Of a DNA stretch of 64,000 nt, positions 25,735 through 33,464 are shown piece after piece (positions within the stretch are counted from its first letter, which is position 1; each line of letters begins with the position of its first letter). Under the pieces are notes generated by a model. That model saw only the letters and a program-made list of their open reading frames with translations. It was not told the DNA's origin and ran no database searches. The stretch is from UMGS75 sp963648435 (lineage in GTDB: Bacteria; Bacillota_I; Bacilli_A; ML615J-28; CAG-313): contig CAVJDT010000002.1 in the NCBI GenBank assembly GCA_963648435.1, positions 1 to 64,000 on the forward strand, given 5' to 3'. The position numbers and the translations under genes were made by a program.

Positions 25735-26790
25735 CTAATTTAACTTTTGACCACAGTTGTTACAAAACTTAGATCCCGGAACAACTTTAGAGCCACAATT
25801 TGTACAAAAACTATTTTGACTAATAGCCGTACCACAATTATTACAGAACTTAGAACCAGCCGGAAGACTTGCATGACATTTAGGACATACAACTCCTGAT
25901 TCTTTATTATTTTGATTATTTAAGGCTTGACCCATCGCTTGGCCCATGGCTTGGCCGATGGCAACTCCAGCTCCTAAGCCAGCACCAACTGATGCTGCTC
26001 CGCCATTAGGGTTATTCGCCGCATCTCGAATTGCTTGAGCTGCTTGATACTGAGTAAATTCACCTAAAACCCCTGACATGGCACCTAAAGATGATCTTTG
26101 GTCAATGGCCTTTTCAACTTCTTCTGGTAATGCCACACTTTCAACTTTTAAATTAACAATCGTAACACCTATTGCATCAAAATCAGTATCTGTTACTTGT
26201 TTAATACGATCACCAAATTCAAGTAATTTAGCAGGTAAATCTAAAGCCGCTATGGCCGCATCAGCTAAAACATTAGTAAAGCCCGAAACAATAATACTCT
26301 TAAAGTATTCCATTAAAGCACTTGTTGTATATTCACGATTAGTACCAAAAATTTCACGCATGAATTTAGGTGCATCTTCAATCTTAAATGAGTAAGTGCC
26401 ACGACCACCAACTCGAATAATACCAAAATCTTGATCACGCATAGTAACTTTAGTTGAAGTACCCCATTTCATATTGATAAATTGTTTAGTATTTACATAA
26501 TAAACATCTGCTTTAAATGGTGAATCAAAGCCATATTTCCAACTTGCAAGTTTTGTTATAATTGGCATATTATTGGTGGTAAGTGTATGTGTACCAGGAC
26601 CATAAACATCACATATTTGACCACCACTTACAAGCATTGCACATTGTGATTCAGTTACAATTAGTTGACAACCATTCATAATTTCATCACGATCTTCCAT
26701 AGGATAACGATAGACAATCGTATCGGTAGTATCATCTTTCCATTCAATAACTTTTAATAATTGTCTTTTAATTCCTGAAAATAATCCCAT
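25735..26790 (-). CDS. SPFH-domain protein with C-terminal zinc ribbons (YdjI-like)
   Basis: Residues about 1-250 match the SPFH family formerly annotated as virion core protein (MGLFSGIKRQLLKVIEW, GPGTHTLTTNNMPII, RGTYSFKIEDAPKFM). A Gly/Ala/Gln-rich low-complexity linker follows (GLGAGVAIGQAMGQAMGQAL). Three short zinc-ribbon units end the protein (CPKC, CNNCG, CTNCG, CNNCGQKLN). ATG 26790 is used because AGAGGT lies seven bases upstream; the longer frame has no such site. It forms a two-gene operon with the zinc-ribbon membrane protein. Proteins of this type gather at the membrane and recruit PspA-like stress proteins; no PspA gene is present nearby. Confidence 0.85.
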   Translation of the reverse strand: MGLFSGIKRQLLKVIEWKDDTTDTIVYRYPMEDRDEIMNGCQLIVTESQCAMLVSGGQICDVYGPGTHTLTTNNMPIITKLASWKYGFDSPFKADVYYVNTKQFINMKWGTSTKVTMRDQDFGIIRVGGRGTYSFKIEDAPKFMREIFGTNREYTTSALMEYFKSIIVSGFTNVLADAAIAALDLPAKLLEFGDRIKQVTDTDFDAIGVTIVNLKVESVALPEEVEKAIDQRSSLGAMSGVLGEFTQYQAAQAIRDAANNPNGGAASVGAGLGAGVAIGQAMGQAMGQALNNQNNKESGVVCPKCHASLPAGSKFCNNCGTAISQNSFCTNCGSKVVPGSKFCNNCGQKLN

Positions 26791-26900
26791 AATTATACCT
26801 CTTTCTATTAATATATCTTTGTTCTTATTAATTTCTATCATTATTATATCTTATTTTCATCAAAAAGTAAACAAAAATAATTTTTTTATTAAAAAATATC

Positions 26901-26926
26901 AAAAATCGGTATTTCTACCGATTTAT
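26901..26926. terminator. Bidirectional terminator after the ABC importer operon
   Basis: AAATCGGTA and TACCGATTT form a perfect 9-pair stem with loop TTTC. On the minus strand TTTTT follows. It ends the substrate-binding protein gene whose stop is at 26929. Confidence 0.85.
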
Positions 26927-26928
26927 TA

Positions 26929-27951
26929 TTACTTGATTATTTTACTAGCAATTTCATTATTGACTAGTTTTTTAAATGGTGCCCTTTTATCAAGTTCACT
27001 AGCTAAGCTCATAATATCCATTAATTTTTCAAATCCTATTTCTTCAAAATAAGGGGTCGTACACCATGCATCAATTGCACGATAACGATTAACCACACTA
27101 ACTAAGTCTTCAAGCACAATATCAGGGAAGGCTGTTTTCATTAATTTAGCAACTTCAAGATCACTATGGGTATTTACATATTTTTGACCTTCATAAATGG
27201 CCCTTGTAAATTTTTCTAAGGTTTCTTTATTAGCATTATAATATTTAATTGTGGTCGAATAAGCTGTATATGGCACTTTTCCCACTAATTCTCCAACTGA
27301 ACATAATAAATAAGCTCGACTAGCCTTCATTAAATCTGTGGCCGTAGGTTCAAATAAGGTTACAAAATCACCTTCTCCTGATAAAAAGGAACCAGCCATC
27401 GCGGAAAAAGCAATATCAGTTCTTACATTTACTTCATTTTTACTTGGGTCAACTTTATCTACATTTTGTTTAACTATTAATCCAGCGTTTTTTAAAGCAT
27501 ATTCTAGAGTCATTTCAGGCACTCCACCTTTTCTACCACCTAAAATGCTTTTACCTTTTAACATGGTAAGGCTAAAGTTATCAACTTTTTCTCTACCAAA
27601 AATAAAACTTCCATCTGTTTGGGTTAACTGAGCAAAATTGACTAAATAATTATCTTGATTATTATTATATAAATAGATAGTAGGCTCCGGACCTTGTAAT
27701 CCTATTTCCACATCACCAGATAATAGTGATGAAGTTACTTTATCAGCCCCATTAGCATTAATTAACTCTATTTCAAGACCTTCATTTTCAAAATAGCCAA
27801 GTTCAATTGCGACATATTGAGGGGCATAAAAAACCGAATGTGCTACTTCCGCAACTCTAATTTTCTTTTTATTTGAAGTTTTACAACTTGTAAATGACAA
27901 TAAAATTAATAATAAACAACTAAACAATAAACAAACTTTTTTAAATTTCAT
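26929..27951 (-). CDS. Lipoprotein substrate-binding protein of an SsuABC/ThiXYZ-type importer
   Basis: The lipoprotein signal ends at Cys23 (SFTSC). The rest is an NMT1/SsuA-like periplasmic-binding fold: IRVAEVAHSVFYAPQYVAIELGYFENEGLEIELI, LLSGDVEIGLQGPEPTI, GGRKGGVPEMTLEYAL and GDFVTLFEPTA. ATG 27951 lies after AAAGAGG and two bases from the permease stop, so the long frame upstream is not used. Its relatives bind sulfonates, nitrate-like ions or thiamine pyrimidine precursors; the ligand here is unknown and no TPP riboswitch is present. It is the last gene of ATPase-permease-binding protein. Confidence 0.85.
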   Translation of the reverse strand: MKFKKVCLLFSCLLLILLSFTSCKTSNKKKIRVAEVAHSVFYAPQYVAIELGYFENEGLEIELINANGADKVTSSLLSGDVEIGLQGPEPTIYLYNNNQDNYLVNFAQLTQTDGSFIFGREKVDNFSLTMLKGKSILGGRKGGVPEMTLEYALKNAGLIVKQNVDKVDPSKNEVNVRTDIAFSAMAGSFLSGEGDFVTLFEPTATDLMKASRAYLLCSVGELVGKVPYTAYSTTIKYYNANKETLEKFTRAIYEGQKYVNTHSDLEVAKLMKTAFPDIVLEDLVSVVNRYRAIDAWCTTPYFEEIGFEKLMDIMSLASELDKRAPFKKLVNNEIASKIIK

Positions 27952-27952
27952 T

Positions 27953-28741
27953 TTATTTCCTCTTTCTTTTAATTTGTAATTCAATAATATTAACAATTTC
28001 ATACATAATAAATGCAATAATTGCTAAAACGAGAACTCCCATCATGACTAAATCCATTTTAAACACTTGTGAACCATAAACAATTAAATAACCAATTCCG
28101 GCTCTTGATACCACAAATTCACCTACAATTACTCCAATCCATGACATTCCAATGTTAATTTTAATGATATTTACAATGTTCGCAAAATTAGCAGGTAAAA
28201 CTAGTTTAATAAGGATTTGCCATTTATTTGCCCCAAAACTTTTCAACATCTTTATTTTATCTTCTTCAATATTTTTAAAATAGGCATATCCTGAAATAAT
28301 TGTTATGACAATTGAAATAGAAACCGCCACCACCGTAATACCTTTAATACCAGTACCAGCCCAAATAATTAAAATAGGGGCCAGAGCAGTTTTAGGAAGA
28401 GCATTTAATACTACTAAAAATGGATCAAAAATTCTTGCAATAAACTCATTCCACCATAATATAATCGCAATAATTAATCCAAGTAAAGTTCCAATTACAA
28501 GCCCTAAAATAGTTTCTAATGTTGAAATCTTAATATGTTTCCATAATTCTCCATTTTGAATGTACATTTTTAATAGTTTAAAAATACTAGATGGTTTACT
28601 AAATAAAAAACTATCGATAATGTGATATTTGGATAATAATTCCCAAATAACAATAAACAATACCAACAATGATAACTGAATACTAGTAATAATTAATCGA
28701 TTAATTCGTCTTTTTTTGATATATGGATTAACTTTCTTCAT
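27953..28741 (-). CDS. ABC transporter permease (SsuC/ThiX-like)
   Basis: The 262 residues carry about six membrane helices and the permease-ATPase coupling motif EEDKIKMLKSFGANKWQILIKLVLP. PKTALAPILIIWAGTGIKG is typical of SsuC/TauC. ATG 28741 has GGAGTG six bases upstream and overlaps the 3-prime end of the ATPase gene by 14 bases, showing translational coupling. It forms the membrane channel of the importer. Confidence 0.92.
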   Translation of the reverse strand: MKKVNPYIKKRRINRLIITSIQLSLLVLFIVIWELLSKYHIIDSFLFSKPSSIFKLLKMYIQNGELWKHIKISTLETILGLVIGTLLGLIIAIILWWNEFIARIFDPFLVVLNALPKTALAPILIIWAGTGIKGITVVAVSISIVITIISGYAYFKNIEEDKIKMLKSFGANKWQILIKLVLPANFANIVNIIKINIGMSWIGVIVGEFVVSRAGIGYLIVYGSQVFKMDLVMMGVLVLAIIAFIMYEIVNIIELQIKRKRK

Positions 28742-29468
28742 TGAGTTCACTCCAAATTTCATCAAAGTACATTCTAAAATTAGGATCTTTACGTTTTAGA
28801 AGGGGGGTAATACTTTCTTCTTGCATTTTAATAAGATGATTCCCCTTAAGGGTTGCGGGCCTTTTAGATAGTACAATTACCCTATCTGCCATCGCAATAG
28901 CCTCAGATATATCATGGGTAACTAAAATTGCACTAAGTTTTTCATTTCTAATGATATTATAAACATCATCACTTACTTTAATTCTTGTTTGATAATCAAG
29001 TGCCGAAAAAGGTTCATCTAATAACAAAATATTAGGTTTTAAAGCAAGGGTTCTAATTAAGGCTATTCTTTGGCGCATACCACCGGAAAGTTCGTGAGGA
29101 TAATTATTAATAAAATCTATTAAATCATATTTTCTAAGCATTTCTTCGATTTCTTTTTTTCTTTCTTCGGTTATTTGATGCCTTATTTCTAAACCAAGTA
29201 AAATATTTTTCCATACAGTTCGCCATTCAAACAATTGATCTTTTTGAAACATATACCCTAAATTACCATTAACATTAATTTTTCCATCATTTGGCTTTAG
29301 TAACCCCGATATTAAGTTTAAAATGGTTGATTTCCCCGATCCTGATGGACCAACAATTGCAATTATTTCCCCACTATTTAATTCTAGATTTAAATTATTA
29401 ATTACTTCAAGTATGCCAAGTTTAGTGTAAAAACTTTTTGAAACGTTACTTATCGTTAGTACTTTCAT
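28728..29468 (-). CDS. ABC transporter ATP-binding protein (SsuB/TauB-like)
   Basis: The 246 residues contain Walker A GPSGSGKST (39-47), Q-loop MFQKDQLFEWRTV, signature LSGGMRQR, Walker B NILLLDEPFSALD and the H-loop VTHDISEA. The sequence style matches nitrate/sulfonate/taurine ATPases. It is the first gene of the operon and has GAGGTG before its ATG. No riboswitch was found in the upstream region. Confidence 0.95.
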   Translation of the reverse strand: MKVLTISNVSKSFYTKLGILEVINNLNLELNSGEIIAIVGPSGSGKSTILNLISGLLKPNDGKINVNGNLGYMFQKDQLFEWRTVWKNILLGLEIRHQITEERKKEIEEMLRKYDLIDFINNYPHELSGGMRQRIALIRTLALKPNILLLDEPFSALDYQTRIKVSDDVYNIIRNEKLSAILVTHDISEAIAMADRVIVLSKRPATLKGNHLIKMQEESITPLLKRKDPNFRMYFDEIWSELNEES

Positions 29469-29530
29469 GATTCACCTCATTTCTTAGTCTACTATATAAT
29501 ATTAATAATATTAAAAAAGGTATGGGCAAA

Positions 29531-29565
29531 AAGAAAAAACTGACTAATCAAAAGATTAATCAGTT
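29531..29565 (-). terminator. Terminator of the CtpE-like ATPase gene
   Basis: On the minus strand AACTGATTAATC pairs with GATTAGTCAGTT (one mismatch) around TTTT, followed by TTTTTCTTTTT. The stop codon at 29560 lies in the stem. Confidence 0.75.
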
Positions 29566-32082
29566 ATTTTTCTTAACTTTAAAACGATTATGGCGATCAT
29601 CTATTTTCTTTTTAATCGCATTTAAGAAATATGTAATTGAAGTTACAAAGGTATAAGACAATAAGGCTAAAATAATAGTTAATAATAAAGCATTAGCTAC
29701 CACAAGAGTGCCTCCATCTTCTCCCGTTTCAATACTATATAATTTAACTAAATTAAAAATACTTCTAAAATCAAGTCCTAAAATCTTCACTTCATACATT
29801 GAAGCAAGGGTCACGAAGAAACTTGAAGTAATACAGAAAATAAAAAGAACAAATTTTTTTAAATTAAATGGTTGACAAGCAATATAAAGCATCATAAATC
29901 CCGTGTATGTCGCACAAAGCACAACAACAGTTCTAAGTTGGTCGCCATTAAGTCGAAGTGGTTTGGCCACTAAATAAGCAAGAATTACTTCAATAACAAC
30001 CGCCAATGCCCCAGGTAAAGCTTTTCGCATCGCATTAACAAGGAAATTACCACTAATTGGATTGTTATTTGGTTGTAAAGCCAGGAAGAATGATGGTATA
30101 CCAATTCCAAAGAACTCTAGCATGAATAAATCCATTTTATTTTCAATTGGAAACCCTGCTCTTCCTTCAGGATGAAATACTCCAATAAATCCACTAATGG
30201 TTAAGGCTGCAAGAATAATAATAAACAAAGTCTTTACAAAAAACAAAATAGAAGTTTGTTGAATGTTATTAATAACTCTTCTACCTTCACCAACCACCGC
30301 TGGCATCGATGCAAAGTTTGAATCCAGTAAAACAAGTTTTGCAACACTTCTAACCGCATCACTACCAGATGCCATTGCAATACTACAGTCTGCTTCCTTT
30401 AAAGCCAAAATATCATTAACTCCATCACCAGTCATCGCCACTATGTGTTTAGCATCCTTTAAGGCTTTAACAATTATTTGTTTTTGATTAGGTTTAACCC
30501 GGCCAAAAACAGTATATTGCGTTGCGGCTTGATATACTTCGTCATCACTTAAACCATCTAAACTAATATATTCATCCGCATGTTTAATTCCAACACGGCG
30601 TGATACTTCTGATACGGTTACCGGATTATCACCTGAAATAACTTTAACTTCAACACCATTTTCTCTAAAGTATTTAATGGTATCAAATGCTTCTTTTCGA
30701 ATTTGGTCTTCAATCAAAATCAAAGATATCAATCTTGGAACTTTTTGAATTTTTTCATCTTTTAATGGTAATTGACTATATGCAAGTACAATCACTCGTA
30801 AGCCTTGGTTAGCATATTCATTAATTTCTGATGCATATTTATCAAAATTATTTTTAAGAACAAACTCAGGAGCCCCTATTATATAAGTACCACTCGCAAA
30901 GGTAACGGCACTAAATTTACGCTCTGATGAAAAAGGTGTAACTTCAACTGGTTTTAAGACTTCACTAAAACCAAAATAGTTTTCTAAAGCTTTAGAAGTC
31001 GAGTTAGATTCTTGAAGAGCCGTATTAATTGATGAAATTATATCCTTAACACTGTATTCTAAATTTCGTTGTTTTTCAATATATCTAACTACACTCATTG
31101 TACCATCAGTTATAGTTCCCGTTTTATCTAGGCATAATACATCAACACGGGCAAGCATTTCAATACAGTAAATGTCTTGAACTAACGTATTATGTTTAGC
31201 AAGTCTCATTACACTAACTGCTAAGGCAATCGATGTCATCAAGTATAATCCTTGAGGAATCATTCCAATTAACGCCGTGGTGGTGGTTGTTACCGCATCT
31301 TTAAATTGATTATGAAAATTAGGATCTTTAAAGTCAATATGATAATTAAAATATCTTAAGAACAATAATACTCCAAAAAATACTAATAATATCGCTACTA
31401 CTTGAAGTAAACGATTAAGGGAACCTAAAATTCCTGATTTGGGTTGCTTATACTTTTTAGCTTGAGCCGCGAGTTTGGATATTTCGGTGTCATTTCCAAC
31501 TCTTTCTACTTGGGCATAACAATTACCTGATACCACAAAACTACCAGAAAAAAGAGTTGAACCAACATTTTTTCTAATTGGCACTGACTCACCAGTAAGT
31601 TGTGATTCATTTACTTCAATTTCCCCTTCAACTAAGATAGCATCAGTTGTAATTTCTTTACCAGGAGTAAGATACATAATATCATCTAAAACTATATCTT
31701 CAACTTTTACTTTAACTTTAGTAGCCTCCCGGACAACCGTAACCTCAGGAGCTGATAAAAGCGATAATTTATCAATTGTCATTTTCGACCTAATTTCTTG
31801 AATAGTACCAATTAAAGTATTGATAAAAACTAGAACTAAAAAGGTATATTCTGATGGTTTTGTGCCAACAATCATTAGTAGTATCGCAATAAAAATATAA
31901 ATCATATTAAAGAATGTAAAAACATTTTTTAAGACAATTCCAAAATAACCTTTTTTATTTATATCTTTTACAATATTATTAAGATCATGATCATAACGTT
32001 CTTTGATTTGTTCTTCATTAAGTCCAACATCATAGTGTGGTGTATATCTTATTATTTCTACTGTTTCTTTTGTTTTTTTCAT
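29560..32082 (-). CDS. CtpE-like P-type cation ATPase
   Basis: A complete P-type ATPase of about 840 residues with TGES, CLDKTGTITDGTM (phosphorylated Asp near residue 319), ISGDNPVTV, and MTGDGVNDILALKEADCSIAMASGSDA. SSILFFVKT is replaced here by QQTSILFFVKT, and IKLYS lies near the end. The M4 region GMIPQGLYLMTSIALAVSVMRLAKHNTLVQDIYCIEMLARVDVLC, split over about 45 residues, is the mark of the CtpE/EXP7-like group. That group is linked to Ca2+ handling in actinobacteria and streptococci. Gln replaces the usual Glu in the M4 motif, as in part of the family. ATG 32082 has GGTG at good distance; ATG 32094 directly abuts GAAGGG. The promoter is at 32109-32137. The transported ion is not decided. 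Confidence 0.88.
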   Translation of the reverse strand: MKKTKETVEIIRYTPHYDVGLNEEQIKERYDHDLNNIVKDINKKGYFGIVLKNVFTFFNMIYIFIAILLMIVGTKPSEYTFLVLVFINTLIGTIQEIRSKMTIDKLSLLSAPEVTVVREATKVKVKVEDIVLDDIMYLTPGKEITTDAILVEGEIEVNESQLTGESVPIRKNVGSTLFSGSFVVSGNCYAQVERVGNDTEISKLAAQAKKYKQPKSGILGSLNRLLQVVAILLVFFGVLLFLRYFNYHIDFKDPNFHNQFKDAVTTTTTALIGMIPQGLYLMTSIALAVSVMRLAKHNTLVQDIYCIEMLARVDVLCLDKTGTITDGTMSVVRYIEKQRNLEYSVKDIISSINTALQESNSTSKALENYFGFSEVLKPVEVTPFSSERKFSAVTFASGTYIIGAPEFVLKNNFDKYASEINEYANQGLRVIVLAYSQLPLKDEKIQKVPRLISLILIEDQIRKEAFDTIKYFRENGVEVKVISGDNPVTVSEVSRRVGIKHADEYISLDGLSDDEVYQAATQYTVFGRVKPNQKQIIVKALKDAKHIVAMTGDGVNDILALKEADCSIAMASGSDAVRSVAKLVLLDSNFASMPAVVGEGRRVINNIQQTSILFFVKTLFIIILAALTISGFIGVFHPEGRAGFPIENKMDLFMLEFFGIGIPSFFLALQPNNNPISGNFLVNAMRKALPGALAVVIEVILAYLVAKPLRLNGDQLRTVVVLCATYTGFMMLYIACQPFNLKKFVLFIFCITSSFFVTLASMYEVKILGLDFRSIFNLVKLYSIETGEDGGTLVVANALLLTIILALLSYTFVTSITYFLNAIKKKIDDRHNRFKVKKNN

Positions 32083-32108
32083 GAATGACACCATCCCTTC
32101 AAAGTATA

Positions 32109-32137
32109 ATTATAACATATTTGTGTATTTTTGTAAA
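32109..32137 (-). promoter_or_regulatory. Promoter of the CtpE-like ATPase gene
   Basis: On the minus strand TTTACA (32132-32137) and TATAAT (32109-32114) are spaced by 17 bases, leaving a very short leader of about 20 bases before the start codon. Confidence 0.7.
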
Positions 32138-32248
32138 ACAAAACAAGTAATATTTTTTGTAATTTATTTTAAAATATGTTAAAATTTATCTATATAAATT
32201 TTAAACATCATATACTAATATTTTTTAGTTAAAAGAAAGGAAAAGGAA

Positions 32249-32917
32249 ATGAAAAACATAATCATTGGGGTAACCCCTCGTATTAATCACAGTGACAACA
32301 ACACTTTTATTCGTGTACATCGTAACTACCTTGACCGTTTAACAAAAATTGGTCTTATACCTATTATCATCACTCCTGGGTCTAATTATCAATGTATTCT
32401 TGATCTTTGTGATGGTTTCTTAGTTATTGGTGGTGATGACTATAACCCAGTTATGTATGGTGATAATAATGATTTAGGTTTATCGAAAGAAATTGATGAT
32501 GAAATGGATAAATTAGATCAAGATATCATTTTATACGCTGTTAAAAAGGCAAAACCAGTTTTAGGAATTTGTCGAGGTCATCAAGGTTTTTCCGCCGTAT
32601 TTGGCAAAGCCTTATATCAAGATATTGAAAGTGCAGGTCTTAATCACCCTATAACTAACAAACTTCATGAAGTAACTAAAGTTACAAATATCGGTGTTGC
32701 AAAACTTTTACCTGAAAAATTCACCACTAATACTTTTCATCATCAAGCAACTAAAGACTTACCAGATGGGTTTGTCGTATTATATAAAAATCATGATGTA
32801 ATTGAAGCAATTGAGCACACTAGTCTTCCTCTTTTTGGTATTCAGTGGCATCCAGAAAGAATGGAAACTAAGGAATCTGACATCATATTTAATTACTTTA
32901 AGGATATGTTTAAATAA
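32249..32917 (+). CDS. PuuD-like class I glutamine amidotransferase (gamma-glutamyl hydrolase family)
   Basis: The 222 residues have the peptidase C26 layout: IIGVTPRI at the start, CDGFLVIGGDDYNP, nucleophile Cys108 in LGICRGHQG, FHHQA, and His201 in FGIQWHPERME. Such enzymes hydrolyse gamma-glutamyl bonds, for example in gamma-glutamyl-GABA or related compounds. An AAAGGAAAAGG site precedes the ATG. The stop overlaps the start of the NUDIX gene (TAATG), so the two are coupled. Confidence 0.9.
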   Translation: MKNIIIGVTPRINHSDNNTFIRVHRNYLDRLTKIGLIPIIITPGSNYQCILDLCDGFLVIGGDDYNPVMYGDNNDLGLSKEIDDEMDKLDQDIILYAVKKAKPVLGICRGHQGFSAVFGKALYQDIESAGLNHPITNKLHEVTKVTNIGVAKLLPEKFTTNTFHHQATKDLPDGFVVLYKNHDVIEAIEHTSLPLFGIQWHPERMETKESDIIFNYFKDMFK

Positions 32918-33447
32918 TGAATGAAATAGTTAGTAAATCAACAATATATAATGGTAAAATTATTACTGTTGAAAAAAAACAACTTAAGCTTCCAAATGGT
33001 GTCATTGTTGACCGTGAATTTGTTAATCATAAACCTGCCACCACAATGCTTGCCATTATTGATGAGGCGGTAATTCTAGTTTCGCAGTACCGGATTGGCA
33101 GTAATTCTCAATTACTAGAACTTCCAGCTGGCTTGATGGAAAATGGAGAAAACCCTCTCACCTGTGCCCAAAGAGAACTTCAAGAAGAAGTTGGCTTTAA
33201 AGCAAATAATATTGAATTACTAGGCAAATATTACCTATCACCAGGCTTTTGTAATGAATTAATTTATCTTTACTTATGTACTGATTTAACCCCTTCAAAA
33301 CTCAAGGAAGATGATGATGAATTCTTATCAATACATTTTTTACCAATAAGTGAAATTGAAAACTTTTTAAGTAGTAACCAATGTAATGATATTAAAACAG
33401 CCCTTGGATTAAGTCTTTTACTAAATAAAATAACATCTAGAAGATAA
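32917..33447 (+). CDS. NUDIX hydrolase, ADP-ribose pyrophosphatase type
   Basis: The 176 residues contain a complete Nudix box (GLMENGENPLTCAQRELQEEVGF, about 68-90). They also have the flanking pattern of ADP-ribose pyrophosphatases: QYRIGSNSQLLELPAG before the box and YYLSPGFCNELIYLYLC after it. It probably splits ADP-ribose or related nucleotide sugars into AMP and a sugar phosphate. It shares one base with the upstream amidotransferase gene and ends inside a strong terminator. Confidence 0.92.
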   Translation: MNEIVSKSTIYNGKIITVEKKQLKLPNGVIVDREFVNHKPATTMLAIIDEAVILVSQYRIGSNSQLLELPAGLMENGENPLTCAQRELQEEVGFKANNIELLGKYYLSPGFCNELIYLYLCTDLTPSKLKEDDDEFLSIHFLPISEIENFLSSNQCNDIKTALGLSLLLNKITSRR

Positions 33448-33464
33448 CTCCTAGATGTTTTTTC
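33433..33464. terminator. Terminator between the NUDIX and EF-G-like genes
   Basis: ACATCTAG and CTAGATGT form a perfect 8-pair stem around a 10-base loop, followed by TTTTTT on the plus strand and a T-rich run on the minus strand. Both convergent genes end here. Confidence 0.85.

Noticed and set aside
26078..26395. Plus-strand open frame of 105 codons inside the SPFH gene
   Set aside because: It is antisense to conserved SPFH sequence and has no start signal.
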